Origin: Candidatus Thiodiazotropha endoloripes
GTDB taxonomy: Bacteria > Pseudomonadota > Gammaproteobacteria > Chromatiales > Chromatiaceae
Reading direction: 5' to 3'
Assembly: GCA_001709035.1 (NCBI GenBank)
Contig: LVKA01000016.1
Span: forward strand, 186,001-250,000
DNA length: 64,000 bases
Each line of letters starts with the position of its first letter. Within the stretch, counting starts at the first letter, position 1. The translations under genes and the position numbers were made by a program. Under the pieces are notes generated by a model. It searched no databases. It saw only the letters and a list, made by a program, of their open reading frames with translations, and was not told the origin of the DNA. This document shows, piece by piece, positions 45,905 to 55,881 of this stretch.

Positions 45905-47164
45905 TCATCTCTCCTGAATCTCCTCAGCGGAGAACACCCCTCTGATCTCCTCAACCCGTTCAAGCGCATGGACATACATCGTATTCAGCTGTTCTACCGG
46001 AAGCAGCTTTGTCGATTCACTCATCCAGTGACATCTTTCGAGATCGATAGCACATTGAAGACCATTACCGAATGGGCCGGAGTGTCGACCAAGGGCTTCG
46101 ATCATATGGTCCGCCAGAGGGATCTCTTTGAGCAGCTGTTCCATCGGTTGATTCAACATCGCGTCGAGGGTGGATAGCAAGCCTACGGTATAGCCGCTAT
46201 CGGGATGGCCAGTGTTGAACTCATCGGCCAGCGCTCTGCACATCTCTGCCCTGACCAGACTGGTGGTGATCAATTCGGGAGAAGCCTCCTCAATACTGGC
46301 CATCACAAACAGCGTCGACCAGGCCCTTAGACGATTCAGGCCGATAAAAACAACCGCCTCCTGGATCGATGATATCTTGCGCGTCAATCCCTGAGCGGCA
46401 GAGTTTATGACCCGTAGCAGCTTAAAACTCAAATTGGGATCGAGCTCAATCAGTTTGGCCACTTCCTCAATGTCCGCATTGGGATCGTTGATCTGAGCGA
46501 TGGTTTTGAGCAATATACTCCTGTTACCTGGGTTTCGGGTGGTACTGAGTGTTTGGGGCTTGGCAAAGAAATAGCCCTGAAACAGGGTAAAACCGAGACG
46601 TTTTGCGGTTTCAAACTGCTCGCGGGTTTCCACTTTTTCAGCAAGCAGTGTGATACCTCGTCTCAGCAGATCATTGATTGGCTCAACATAATTCTCGAGA
46701 TCAAGCCCCAGAATCTCGACCTTGATCAATGAACAATAAGGCAGCAAGGGTATCCAGCGTTCCTCGAAACGATAGTCATCCAATGCAATCGCATAGCCGG
46801 CTTCATGGAGTTTTCGAATACCGTCAACAACTGCCTGTGTCAGCTCAAAGTCCTCCAGAACCTCGATCACAATCTGATGTGGGTCAACAGGCAATGAAGT
46901 AAACTCTGTAAAAAACCGCTGAGTCATGTTGATGAATACACGATGTTTGCCAACCAGGCGATGCAGGCCAAACTCCAGAAAACTGTTCAGCACAGTACGG
47001 GCAGTCGCCATATCACCATCAAAACCCTGCTGTGAGTCAGAGATTGACCGATAGAGCAACTCATACCCATAGACATTCAGGTTTTTGTCGAGAATAGGCT
47101 GGCGACCCACCTGAACGACTTCCGGGGGCAGATGCAATTCAGCGTCTGGCATCGTTTCACTCAT
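45905..47164 (-). CDS. Degenerate EAL plus HDOD domain protein (YuxH/CdgJ type)
   Basis: The 419-residue protein has an EAL-like domain (about 15-210) and an HDOD domain (about 215-400: LLKTIAQINDPNADIEEVAKLIELDPNLSFKLLRVINSA, SIQEAVVFIGLNRLRAW). The EAL signature reads ELLYR, and the double-Asp motif is DDY and the last motif AEKVET; several metal ligands are altered, so c-di-GMP hydrolysis is unlikely. Such proteins (for example CdgJ) affect motility in other species. I start at MSETMPDAEL because earlier codons do not resemble the family. A further 66 codons upstream are open and cannot be excluded. Confidence 0.85.
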   Translation of the reverse strand: MSETMPDAELHLPPEVVQVGRQPILDKNLNVYGYELLYRSISDSQQGFDGDMATARTVLNSFLEFGLHRLVGKHRVFINMTQRFFTEFTSLPVDPHQIVIEVLEDFELTQAVVDGIRKLHEAGYAIALDDYRFEERWIPLLPYCSLIKVEILGLDLENYVEPINDLLRRGITLLAEKVETREQFETAKRLGFTLFQGYFFAKPQTLSTTRNPGNRSILLKTIAQINDPNADIEEVAKLIELDPNLSFKLLRVINSAAQGLTRKISSIQEAVVFIGLNRLRAWSTLFVMASIEEASPELITTSLVRAEMCRALADEFNTGHPDSGYTVGLLSTLDAMLNQPMEQLLKEIPLADHMIEALGRHSGPFGNGLQCAIDLERCHWMSESTKLLPVEQLNTMYVHALERVEEIRGVFSAEEIQER

Positions 47165-47548
47165 GCTGTTTATCATACATAAGTTAGAGTTATCAGTCCT
47201 TGATTTCAATAAAGTTAACTGTACGACTACCATGGTCGTTGAGCGGGAAAATGTAAATCCATTCGGTTCTACAAACCTTGAAATGGAGCAACATTGAGTA
47301 AGGAAAAAACCTGGCCGTTGCCACTGAACAACGAACACAACCAAGCGGTACATTTTCTGCAAGATACCAAAGTGTCGGTACTGATTGGATTTGTGATAGC
47401 AGATTTAAGCTGTGTAATCTATTCAGACTGCAGTGTTCAACTAGCTATGTAAGATATAAAACTGAGGTTTATGCAAGACGTCAAGCATCTACCGAATCTA
47501 GTGGGCCACTAGGGTTGGCTCGAAGAAAAGACCTTTATAAGAGCCGTG
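47165..47548. other. Non-coding interval with a 15-bp palindrome, no gene seen
   Basis: The 384-bp space between the EAL-HDOD gene and fliJ contains CTAGTGGGCCACTAG (47498-47512), a perfect palindrome. I find no convincing gene or terminator in it. The short open frame overlapping fliJ in antisense is not supported. Confidence 0.4.
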
Positions 47549-47977
47549 TCAGCGATTTCTTTGATTATGGTCGTCGTTCTCTTTCTGCTCTCTGCGATCT
47601 GCACTTTTCTGTTCTTCTTCACGATAACGATCGAGCACTTTATTCAGTGCCTGAGTACGACTGTGTTTCTGTTTCCAATTGGTTTTCTGGCTATTGTGAT
47701 TGACCATACTGGCGGCAACGACCTGTTGCTGCTGATTGATCGCCTCATCCAACTTCGCAAGAAAGGTTCGGTATTCCTGCAGTTGTGTGGATGTCATGCC
47801 TTCCCGCGCCATCAGCTCAAAGCGCTCCAGATACTCTTGATGGTATTGCTTCAGTTGTTTTAGCTTCGCCTCCTCCTGCTCAAGATTCTTACGCGCCTTT
47901 CCCATAGTGCGCGCTGCATTCTGCTCCTTGGAGTGTGCGAATCTCTGTACTGGCTTGAGTCGTTTCGAAGGCGACAT
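47549..47977 (-). CDS. fliJ: FliJ flagellar export chaperone
   Basis: The 142-residue protein is almost entirely charged coiled coil (about 15-130), with KARKNLEQEEAKLKQLKQYHQEYLERF and AREGMTSTQLQEYRTFLAKLDEAI, the FliJ pattern. FliJ couples the FliI ATPase ring to FlhA. It is the last gene of the fliEFGHIJ run. The C-terminal tail is unusually rich in Glu, Arg and Asn (REEEQKSADRREQKENDDHNQRNR). Confidence 0.92.
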   Translation of the reverse strand: MSPSKRLKPVQRFAHSKEQNAARTMGKARKNLEQEEAKLKQLKQYHQEYLERFELMAREGMTSTQLQEYRTFLAKLDEAINQQQQVVAASMVNHNSQKTNWKQKHSRTQALNKVLDRYREEEQKSADRREQKENDDHNQRNR

Positions 47978-47994
47978 AATCGATTCTCAGTTTG

Positions 47995-49398
47995 TTATTC
48001 CACAGGATTCGGCAGATTCAAACCTGCCGGCATCTCTGCTTCAGGCTCCGGCTCAGCTGGAAACAGGGTTTCAAGGTCCTCAAGACTCTGTGCCAGAGTC
48101 ACGGGTGTGTGCATGTCCTGGCGTAAAAACTCATTCAGTGCCGGCATCGCTGATATCGCAATATCGATCTGTTCATCACTGCCAGCCTCATAGGCGCCAA
48201 CACTGATCAAATCTCTGTTCTGCTGATATAGAGAGTATAGATGCTTAAACGAGCGCGCGGCATCCTGATGGCTATAGCTGGTGATATCGTTCATCGCTCG
48301 ACTGATCGAAGCCTCGATATCGATTGCCGGATAGTGACCAGCATCCGCCAATTGTCGGGAGAGTACAATATGTCCATCCAGAATTGCCCGGGCCGCATCG
48401 GCAATCGGATCGTTTTGATCATCCCCTTCAGTGAGGACCGTATAGAATGCAGTAATTGAGCCCCCACCCTTATCGCCATTACCGGCCCGCTCCACCAATT
48501 GTGGCATTTTGGCAAAAACCGAGGGAGGGTAACCCTTGGTTGCCGGCGGTTCATGGATGGCCAGAGCAATCTCACGCTGTGCCTGGGCAAAGCGGGTCAG
48601 TGAGTCCATCAGCAGCAAAACATGTTTACCCTGTTCTCTGAAGCTCTCGGCAATACTGGTGGCGAGCATAGCGCCATGCATTCTTCGCAGCGGAGGGTTG
48701 TCGGCCGGTACGGCAACCACGACGGCACGTTTCAATCCCTCTTTTCCCAGGATATTTTCGACAAACTCCTTCACCTCACGACCACGTTCACCGATCAACC
48801 CCACCACAGTGACATCCGCATTGGTGTAGCGGGTCATCATCCCCAGCAACACACTCTTACCAACACCGGAGCCGGCAAAAAGACCCAGTCGCTGGCCCCG
48901 CCCGACACTCAGCAGTGAGTTGATCGCACGCACACCGACATCCAATGGCTCCCTGATCGGGGTTCTGGCCAAGGGGTTGAAACTGGTTCCGGTCAGGGGA
49001 CGACGTTCGTCGTTGTGGATAGGTCCGAGGTTGTCCAGCGGTTTTCCGGCGCCATCAATGACCCGTCCAAGCAGGTGTTCACCAACCACAGCTTCGCAGA
49101 CACGCCCGGTCGGAATGACTCTCGCCCCCTGCTCCAGGCCATGAATATCTCCTGTGGGCATCAGGTAGAGACTGTCTTCACCAAATCCAACTACCTCGGA
49201 CTCAATATGCGTACCGTTGCTGCTGACCACATCACATTGGCCACCGATCACGGCGCGACATCCAATCGCCTCAAGGGTCAGACCGACCATTCGCGTCAAT
49301 CGACCTTCAACCACCAGACCCCGGTCATCTCCGAGTCGATCCTGATAGCGGCGTAACCGTTCCGCCCAAATCTGATGTCTCTCCGCACCCAGTTGCAT
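47995..49398 (-). CDS. fliI: FliI flagellar export ATPase
   Basis: The 467-residue ATPase resembles F1-beta. Walker A is [16 protein letters not shown], Walker [12 protein letters not shown], and the ATPase hallmark [14 protein letters not shown] is present, as is the C-terminal region [13 protein letters not shown]. It energises unfolding and export of flagellar substrates at the cytoplasmic side. It lies between fliH (5 nt upstream) and fliJ (17 nt downstream). Confidence 0.97.
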   Translation of the reverse strand: MQLGAERHQIWAERLRRYQDRLGDDRGLVVEGRLTRMVGLTLEAIGCRAVIGGQCDVVSSNGTHIESEVVGFGEDSLYLMPTGDIHGLEQGARVIPTGRVCEAVVGEHLLGRVIDGAGKPLDNLGPIHNDERRPLTGTSFNPLARTPIREPLDVGVRAINSLLSVGRGQRLGLFAGSGVGKSVLLGMMTRYTNADVTVVGLIGERGREVKEFVENILGKEGLKRAVVVAVPADNPPLRRMHGAMLATSIAESFREQGKHVLLLMDSLTRFAQAQREIALAIHEPPATKGYPPSVFAKMPQLVERAGNGDKGGGSITAFYTVLTEGDDQNDPIADAARAILDGHIVLSRQLADAGHYPAIDIEASISRAMNDITSYSHQDAARSFKHLYSLYQQNRDLISVGAYEAGSDEQIDIAISAMPALNEFLRQDMHTPVTLAQSLEDLETLFPAEPEPEAEMPAGLNLPNPVE

Positions 49399-49403
49399 AA
49401 TGA

Positions 49404-50087
49404 CTACTCCTCTTCCATCTGCTCGTCGATGGCACGGGCACCGGCCAACAGTGGCGCAATCAGACTGGCGAGCCTGGATTCCAATGATGCATCGACCTGG
49501 GAGGTATCGGTCACCACTTTACAGCCACCCCGATTGATCACCGGATCCTCAATCAGATGCCAACCCACTTCGGAATCACCCAGCGCGTAGACCTCACGTA
49601 TCAGTTCAGCATCCTCCGGATGCAGCAGCAGTCGTACATTGCGTGAAGAGACCGGTAATACGGAAAGCGCTTCCCTGACCACACCGACAATCAGATTTGG
49701 GTCACTTTTGACCTCCCGGCGGACAAGCTGCTTAACAATTGCAATAACCAGCGCCAGCAGCTCTTTCTCAATCTGATTGTCCAGATTTCTCAATGGCCGT
49801 TCGAAGGTTTGCAGCAGGCGATCAAATTGAGAGGTATACTGTTTCAGCTCCAGCTGGGCCTGGTTCAGACCCTCTTTATGGCCATACTCAAATCCCTCCT
49901 GCTTACCCTTTTCGAAGCCCTCTTCATAGGCCTGGCGCTGTATCGCCTCAAGCTCTTTTGCAGTAGGTGGCGCACTGGGGGGATTGATGGTGCCTCGATT
50001 TGTCCGTTTCTTGCCATCTCCCATTTCCGGCGGCAACCACTGCCTGATATCTGCAGTGCCACCGTCACCGGACTTAGACGAACTCAT
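49404..50087 (-). CDS. fliH: FliH flagellar assembly protein
   Basis: FliH holds and inhibits FliI. The 227-residue protein has a disordered N-terminus ([21 protein letters not shown]), GxxxG-type repeats ([25 protein letters not shown], about 70-95) and the C-terminal V-ATPase-E-like domain ([18 protein letters not shown]...). I start at the ATG inside the end of fliG (14-nt overlap); 11 more codons upstream are open but are fliG sequence in another frame. Confidence 0.94.
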   Translation of the reverse strand: MSSSKSGDGGTADIRQWLPPEMGDGKKRTNRGTINPPSAPPTAKELEAIQRQAYEEGFEKGKQEGFEYGHKEGLNQAQLELKQYTSQFDRLLQTFERPLRNLDNQIEKELLALVIAIVKQLVRREVKSDPNLIVGVVREALSVLPVSSRNVRLLLHPEDAELIREVYALGDSEVGWHLIEDPVINRGGCKVVTDTSQVDASLESRLASLIAPLLAGARAIDEQMEEE

Positions 50088-51132
50088 CGCCACCGCCTCC
50101 GAGCATGATCTCACCGGCATCCGCCAGGCGGCGTGCTACCTGTAGTATCTCTTTCTGCGAGGCCTCCACATCACTCAACTTGGCAGGAGCGGCTGCTTCC
50201 AGGTCATCCTTGAGCATTTCAGCTGCACGTTTCGACATATTCTTGAAGATCTTCTCTTTCAGTGCTTCATCGGCACCACGCAGCGCCAGAAGCAGCTGCT
50301 CGGTACTGACTTCACGCAGCAGTGCCTGAATACCCCGGTCATCCACATCGATGAGGTTTTCAAACACAAACATATTATCCTGCAGCTCCTGACCAAGATC
50401 CGAATCCACTTCAATGATCTCTTCCATCAGTTTGCTCTCAACCGCGCCATCCAGCATGTTGAGAATTTCGGCTGCAGTTTTGACGCCACCCAGGTTGGAT
50501 GATTTGACGTTGGAGGCGCCGGAAAACTGCTTTTCAAGGATCTCATCAAGCTCCTGCAAAGCAACCGGTTGAATGCCATCCAGAGTGGCTATGCGCATGA
50601 TCACATCAGTACGTACGCGATCAGCGAACTGACTGACCACCTGAGCAGCCTGATCCGGCTCCAGAAAAGAGAGTACGATGGCGATGATTTGTGGATGCTC
50701 TAGGCGAATCAACTCGGCAATTCCGCGGGGATCCATCCACTTCAGTTGTTCGAGACCTTTACTGTTGCGACCCAGAAGGATGCGGTCGATGACACCGCCG
50801 GCCTTATCCTCTCCCAAGGCATTGGTGAGCATGTTGCGAATATATTCATCAGAGCCCAGTCCTAAGGCAGTCTGTTTTTCCAGTGTGGATACAAATTGAT
50901 GCATCACCGCTTCCATTTGGTCCGTGCTCACCCCTGTCAGAGAGGCCATTGCAAGCCCCACATCCTGAACCTCTTTGGGTCCCATATGACGGAGGATTTC
51001 AGCCGCATCTTTCTCACCCAGTGCCAGCAACAGAATTGCAGACCGTTCAAGTCCACTCGTTTTATTGACATCCGAGGCATTACCATCAGATGCCGTCATT
51101 GCTTGTTTAGCCGTTTGATTATTTGTTGCCAT
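50074..51132 (-). CDS. fliG: FliG flagellar motor switch protein
   Basis: FliG joins the MS ring to the torque generators. The 352-residue protein shows GLERSAILLLALGEKDAAEILRHM, the middle-domain EHPQIIAIVLSFLEPDQAAQVVSQF and EHPQ motif, and the C-terminal torque helix (EKIFKNMSKRAAEMLKDDLEA). It starts at MATNNQ, overlapping fliF by 14 nt. The motor charges are conserved by eye. Confidence 0.97.
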   Translation of the reverse strand: MATNNQTAKQAMTASDGNASDVNKTSGLERSAILLLALGEKDAAEILRHMGPKEVQDVGLAMASLTGVSTDQMEAVMHQFVSTLEKQTALGLGSDEYIRNMLTNALGEDKAGGVIDRILLGRNSKGLEQLKWMDPRGIAELIRLEHPQIIAIVLSFLEPDQAAQVVSQFADRVRTDVIMRIATLDGIQPVALQELDEILEKQFSGASNVKSSNLGGVKTAAEILNMLDGAVESKLMEEIIEVDSDLGQELQDNMFVFENLIDVDDRGIQALLREVSTEQLLLALRGADEALKEKIFKNMSKRAAEMLKDDLEAAAPAKLSDVEASQKEILQVARRLADAGEIMLGGGGDEFV

Positions 51133-52798
51133 CTTCAGCAATCCACTTTTTAACTACCTGAGCCACTCGCTTAGGATCGTCTTGAATCATATTACGTGCA
51201 GCATCCAGTGTTTTCTCATAACTTCTCGGCCCTGGCAGCTGCAGGGAATCATCATCTTCGGACAGCATACCCATTTCACCACCGCCAGCGCCACCAGGCA
51301 TCTGCGCCATACCTCCCTCACCTGCAACGGCCCCTGCGGTCGCCATCGATTCACTCATCTGTGTCGTCACCACCTGCTTGGTCAGTCGGGTCATGGTGGG
51401 CTTCAGCACACCGAAAACCAACAGCAGGAACAGCAATGCGCCGCCAACCTGACGAATCAGATCCCAAAACCAGCTCTGTTCCCACATCGGCACTTCAGGC
51501 AGTGGTTCCATGGGCTGAGGGACATAGAATGCCTCACTGATCACCTGTACTCTGTCACCACGCTGGATCTCGAATCCGACCGCCTCTTTGACCAGGTTGG
51601 AAATGCGGGTAATCTCTTCCGCTGTCCGTTCAACCGGCACCGCCACACCATCCTCACCGGCCTGATAACGATCATTCACCACAACAGCAACTGAGAGTTT
51701 GCGCAGCCGACTGCTAGGCAAACGGGTGTGGCTGATGGTCTTGTCCAGCTCGAAATTGCGGGTGGCCCGTTTGCTGGTATTGACTGGAGTACCACCGGCT
51801 TCACCCTCTCCACCAGCCACCTGAGGCGCATTCGCAGCGGCCGGAGGCTGATTGGTCAGGGCACCTGGAACACCTTGCACATCGCTCAACACAGATTGCT
51901 GCTCATTGATCTGCTCTGATCGCAGTGCGTTCACATCCGGATTATAGTATTCCTGGGTCTGTTCAACATAGGTGAAATCCACATCAGCGGTAACTTCTGC
52001 TCGCAGATTTTCCCGTCCGACCACAGGCTCAAGGATATCTTCAATCCGCTGCTTGTAGTGGCCTTCAAGCTCGCGAGTGTATTCAAATTGCCGGGAAGTC
52101 AGTTGCATTTCACGGCTGTCTTTCTTGGTGCTCAGCAGACGTCCTTTCTGATCGACCACCGTGACATTTGATACATCCAGTTCAGGCACGCTCGAGGCGA
52201 CCAGATGGGTGATCGCTTCCACATGCCCCTTTTCCAGGCTTCGTCCGGGATAGAGTTTCACCACCACCGAAGCACTTGGGAATTTTCTTTTACGGATAAA
52301 CACTGACTGTTTCGGTGTTGCCAGATGTACCCGAGCGCTATCCACATTGGCCATGGTCATGATCGAACGGGCCAGTTCCCCTTCGATGGCACGCTGATAA
52401 CGGGCCGTCTCCACCAGTTTGCTGGTTGAGAATCCGGTATCCTCCTGCATCAGTTCGAAACCGGTCGATCCGGAACGCGGCAAACCCTGGCCGGCAAGTT
52501 TCATCCGCGCCTCTTGCAGGCTTGAACTGGGTACCATCACGATGCCGTTGGCCTGATCGATTTCATAATCGATACCGGCCTGCTGCAGAGCCTGTGAGAT
52601 CTCCATGGCATCCTTGTTGGGAAGGTTACCGAACAGTGGCGCATAGCTCGGCTTCTGGGTCCACAGCACAACGGCTACCCCCAATGCGACACTGGCTGCT
52701 ATACCCACCATCACGGCGATCTGCCTGACGATGGGGTTATCCTGTATACGTGCCACTTCGACTTCGTTTGCTGCTTGTTCGGGAGTTACAGTTGCCAT
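51119..52798 (-). CDS. fliF: FliF flagellar MS-ring protein
   Basis: The 559-residue protein has two membrane spans (about 25-45 and 440-465) bounding a large periplasmic domain. YscJ-like blocks are visible: YAPLFGNLPNKDAMEISQALQQAGIDYEI, GLPRSGSTGFELM, and ARVHLATPKQSVFIRK. A Gly/Pro/Ala/Asn-rich segment lies near 310-340. The C-terminal tail (DPKRVAQVVKKWIAEDGNK) is the FliG-binding region. Confidence 0.97.
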   Translation of the reverse strand: MATVTPEQAANEVEVARIQDNPIVRQIAVMVGIAASVALGVAVVLWTQKPSYAPLFGNLPNKDAMEISQALQQAGIDYEIDQANGIVMVPSSSLQEARMKLAGQGLPRSGSTGFELMQEDTGFSTSKLVETARYQRAIEGELARSIMTMANVDSARVHLATPKQSVFIRKRKFPSASVVVKLYPGRSLEKGHVEAITHLVASSVPELDVSNVTVVDQKGRLLSTKKDSREMQLTSRQFEYTRELEGHYKQRIEDILEPVVGRENLRAEVTADVDFTYVEQTQEYYNPDVNALRSEQINEQQSVLSDVQGVPGALTNQPPAAANAPQVAGGEGEAGGTPVNTSKRATRNFELDKTISHTRLPSSRLRKLSVAVVVNDRYQAGEDGVAVPVERTAEEITRISNLVKEAVGFEIQRGDRVQVISEAFYVPQPMEPLPEVPMWEQSWFWDLIRQVGGALLFLLLVFGVLKPTMTRLTKQVVTTQMSESMATAGAVAGEGGMAQMPGGAGGGEMGMLSEDDDSLQLPGPRSYEKTLDAARNMIQDDPKRVAQVVKKWIAEDGNK

Positions 52799-52821
52799 TT
52801 TTCGCCTTCTTATTCAATCAG

Positions 52822-53142
52822 TTAAATTGGCATGCTCATGACATCTTTATAGGCCTCAACCAGCTTGTTGCGGACCTGCACCATGGCTTCGAAAGAGAGG
52901 CTCGATTTTTGTGCCGCGATCATCACCTGAGCCAGATCCATCTCACCTTCGCCGCTCTCAAAGCTGGTGCGAAGTGCACTGGCTTCCTGTTGGATCGAGT
53001 TAACCCGGTCGATCGATTGCTTCAGCAGATCGGAAAAATCGGCCCCTGAGCTTTTCGGTGACTCCTGTGCATTGTCAGCAGCTTGAGCAGACATCACCCG
53101 CATTTGAGCCAATACTTGATCGATGTTCATGCTGTTGTTCAT
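52822..53142 (-). CDS. fliE: FliE hook-basal body protein
   Basis: FliE joins the MS ring to the rod. The 106-residue protein ends in SSLSFEAMVQVRNKLVEAYKDVMSMPI, the family signature. It opens the fliEFGHIJ operon. A GG-N10-GC sigma-54 element lies upstream. Confidence 0.96.
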   Translation of the reverse strand: MNNSMNIDQVLAQMRVMSAQAADNAQESPKSSGADFSDLLKQSIDRVNSIQQEASALRTSFESGEGEMDLAQVMIAAQKSSLSFEAMVQVRNKLVEAYKDVMSMPI

Positions 53143-53181
53143 TCGTAAAGCTCCATTATCTTCATAACTACTTAGGTCTAT

Positions 53182-53195
53182 GCACTATCCGCACC
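53182..53195 (-). promoter_or_regulatory. Candidate sigma-54 promoter upstream of fliE
   Basis: On the minus strand GGTGCGGATAGTGC gives GG-N10-GC, the -24/-12 spacing of sigma-54 promoters, 40 nt before the fliE start. The match to TGGCAC is partial. FleR activation fits known flagellar hierarchies. Confidence 0.5.
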
Positions 53196-53197
53196 AG

Positions 53198-54538
53198 TTA
53201 GCCCGGTATGGCCACACCCGCATCCCGCATACGGGCAATCTTGTAACGTAATGTCCGTTCACTGATACCGAGACGACTGGCGACATGTTTTCTGCTGGTC
53301 CCACCTTCACCCAGGGCATCCAGAATCATCTGCTCCTCCACTGAACGGAGATCGTCAGGAAGTTTTCCGGCATTGCCGGTTTGTCGCTCCATCTCGGGCT
53401 TGGTATCAATGGTCGTCGACTCAAAGCAGAGATCATCAACACCGATCTCACCACTGCCGTTGAGAATCAATGCACGCTGCATCAGATTGTCCAGCTCCCG
53501 GACATTGCCGGGCCAGGGGTGTGTCATGAGTTGCTGCTCAGCAGTTTCACTGAACTGAGGCAGCTTCTGGCCGGGACGCAGACTCTTCTGCAACAAATGG
53601 TTCGCCAATGGCAGGATATCCCGCTGCCGCACACGCAGCGGTGGCAAAGTCAGCGGGAAGACATTGAGTCGATAGTAGAGGTCTTCACGAAATCTACCGG
53701 CCGAGACCTCCTCCCGAAGCTTGCGATTGGTGGTCGCCAGAACCCGCACATCCAGTTCAATCATTTTACGACCACCCAGCCTCTCCAGCTCCTTCTCCTG
53801 CAGTACCCGTAACAATTTGGCCTGCAGAGCCAGACTCATCTCGGAGATCTCATCCAGCAGCAGGGTACCGCCCTGGGCCTGCTCAAATTTGCCGGCTGTG
53901 GCCTGATAGGCACCGGTGAAGGCCCCTTTTTCATAACCGAACAGCACCGCTTCGAGCATGTTTTCAGGAATCGCGGCACAATTGATCGCAATGAAAGGTC
54001 CGCTGTTTCGTGGGGAATGCTGATGGATATAACGGGCAAATACTTCCTTACCCGTACCACTCTCGCCATTCAGCAATACCGTAGCCTCGCTTTGCGCCAC
54101 CCGATGGGCCAATTCAAGTACTTCACGACTACGCACATCTTCAGCAACCGGTCCGGCATCCACCGATTCCACCAGTGGTAGAATATTGCCTGCCACTTTG
54201 CTGACCAGGACTTCCGCCTCAAAAGGTTTGACCAGATAGTCGACGGCACCGTCATGCATTGCCATAACCGCTTTTTCAATACTGCCATAGGCGGTCATCA
54301 GCAGAACCGGCAGGTCGGGATAGCCTTTTCTGAGCTCTCGCAACAGGGTATGGCCGTCCATGGGTTGCATCTGCACATCACTGACAACCATGCCAACAGG
54401 CGCCTGCTTTAACAGCTCAAGGGCCGATCTGCCATCTTCAGCGGTGACCACCGAATAATCGGCCAGTTCTAGGGTATCGCTCAGCGCTTCCCGCAGTGCA
54501 GGATCGTCTTCTACTATCAGCACCGTCGTTTGACTCAT
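53198..54538 (-). CDS. fleR: FleR/FlrC sigma-54-dependent response regulator
   Basis: The 446-residue protein has a receiver domain (1-120, phospho-acceptor Asp54 in VVSDVQM), a sigma-54 AAA+ domain (about 140-370) with [15 protein letters not shown], the GAFTGA loop and LLLDEISEM, and a Fis-type helix-turn-helix at the C-terminus (GTSRKHVASRLGISERTLRYKIARM). It activates class III flagellar genes with its partner kinase. Overlaps the kinase stop by 4 nt. Confidence 0.94.
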   Translation of the reverse strand: MSQTTVLIVEDDPALREALSDTLELADYSVVTAEDGRSALELLKQAPVGMVVSDVQMQPMDGHTLLRELRKGYPDLPVLLMTAYGSIEKAVMAMHDGAVDYLVKPFEAEVLVSKVAGNILPLVESVDAGPVAEDVRSREVLELAHRVAQSEATVLLNGESGTGKEVFARYIHQHSPRNSGPFIAINCAAIPENMLEAVLFGYEKGAFTGAYQATAGKFEQAQGGTLLLDEISEMSLALQAKLLRVLQEKELERLGGRKMIELDVRVLATTNRKLREEVSAGRFREDLYYRLNVFPLTLPPLRVRQRDILPLANHLLQKSLRPGQKLPQFSETAEQQLMTHPWPGNVRELDNLMQRALILNGSGEIGVDDLCFESTTIDTKPEMERQTGNAGKLPDDLRSVEEQMILDALGEGGTSRKHVASRLGISERTLRYKIARMRDAGVAIPG

Positions 54539-55767
54539 GACAGGCTCCTTATGTGTGCAACGCCAAGCGTTTGTTTTTCTTTGTCGAATCCCACCGGAGA
54601 AAGCTGCTCGATTGCCGGTGAGGCAAGTGGGAAATGGATTTGAAAGAGTGCCCCGCCGAGGCTTGAGTGACTTGCCAGAATCTCACCACCATGGTTAAGC
54701 ACCAGATTCTGCACCACTGCCAAACCTAAGCCAGTACCGCCACTTCTGGTGGTGAAAAATGGATCAAAAATTCGTGGCAACAGCTCATCGGAAATGCCAT
54801 TACCGTCATCGGCCAGATGAATCTCTATCTCGTCTTCAACCTGCAGCACGATCTGCACAACCTTCGCTCCTTGCTGAATTGCGTTCTCAAGGAGATTGCT
54901 CAACATACCCAGTAAGGCATCTTCCCGCCCCAACATGACCGCCCGTCCCTGACTCTGATCATCGATCACCAATGAGACGCTACTCTGTTGCAGATCATGC
55001 TCGACAGTGGAGTAAAAACGCATTAGCAGCTCACTGAGCAGAATGCGCGATTCGCCAGCATCTTCACCCCGGGCAAACATCAGGATGTCGTGAATTTGAC
55101 GCTCCATATGCTGCAATCGGTCTCTCAACTTTGAGGTAAATTGCTGACGTTTGGCCAGATTCAGATCCTCACTGGCAAGATGGGAAGCATAGAGTAAGGC
55201 GCTGCTCAGCGGGGTGCGCATCTGATGGGCCAGTTGAGCAGACATTTCGCCCATCGCGGTCAACCGCTCACGACGGTTGAGTCGTTCCTGCAACTTGCGG
55301 GTTTCGGTGACATCAACCAGCACCAGGATATGGCCAGGTGCCTGTTCCAGGCGACTGGATGAAAGCGTTAGCAAATGACCGCTGAGCAGTTTCAGCTCGT
55401 TGCCTTTGATCACACCGCCCAATGCTTTCTGACGAACAACCTCAGGCCATGGAGCCATGGCCTCTAGACCGCCCAGCAGACGTTGTGCGGCCGGGTTGAA
55501 CTCACGAATCCGCTCTTCACCATCGAGTACGATCACCGCCGCTGGCAGGGTCTCCAGCAACCTTTCCAAACGATCGGCCAAACGTTCTTTCTCGGCCAGC
55601 TGCACCATCCGCTCGCTACGTGCCGCCGCCAGCTCCTGACTCAGTTCCAGAACCTGGGATTGCAACTGCTGGTAGGAGCCGGTCAACTCTTCGGAGAGTT
55701 GATTGAACATAGTGAAGGCCGCCTCAAGGGCGTGTTGTCGATCGGCAAGTGATGGTTTTGGTGACAC
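54535..55767 (-). CDS. fleS: FleS/FlrB PAS-domain sensor histidine kinase
   Basis: The 410-residue soluble kinase has an N-terminal coiled coil, a PAS domain (about 65-155: LETLPAAVIVLDGEERIREFNPAAQRLLG), the phospho-accepting His in AQLAHQMRTPLSSALLYASHL, and an ATPase domain with NAIQQGAKV, DDGNGI and GGTGLGLAVVQN. No membrane span, as in FleS/FlrB. Start GTG. It forms a two-component pair with the next gene. Confidence 0.93.
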   Translation of the reverse strand: MSPKPSLADRQHALEAAFTMFNQLSEELTGSYQQLQSQVLELSQELAAARSERMVQLAEKERLADRLERLLETLPAAVIVLDGEERIREFNPAAQRLLGGLEAMAPWPEVVRQKALGGVIKGNELKLLSGHLLTLSSSRLEQAPGHILVLVDVTETRKLQERLNRRERLTAMGEMSAQLAHQMRTPLSSALLYASHLASEDLNLAKRQQFTSKLRDRLQHMERQIHDILMFARGEDAGESRILLSELLMRFYSTVEHDLQQSSVSLVIDDQSQGRAVMLGREDALLGMLSNLLENAIQQGAKVVQIVLQVEDEIEIHLADDGNGISDELLPRIFDPFFTTRSGGTGLGLAVVQNLVLNHGGEILASHSSLGGALFQIHFPLASPAIEQLSPVGFDKEKQTLGVAHIRSLS

Positions 55768-55813
55768 GTCGATAGCCTCTGTAGTCAGTCTTTATTCATC
55801 ACTGACTAATGAA

Positions 55814-55827
55814 GCAAAATGTGTGCC
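55814..55827 (-). promoter_or_regulatory. Candidate sigma-54 promoter upstream of fleS
   Basis: On the minus strand GGCACACATTTTGC matches the -24/-12 consensus GGCAC-N5-TTGC closely. It lies 47 nt before the fleS start, consistent with FleQ-dependent class II expression. Confidence 0.75.
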
Positions 55828-55881
55828 TATACTATTTTTTATTTATTATCAGTAGGTTATAAATTCTAAACTGAAGAGACG

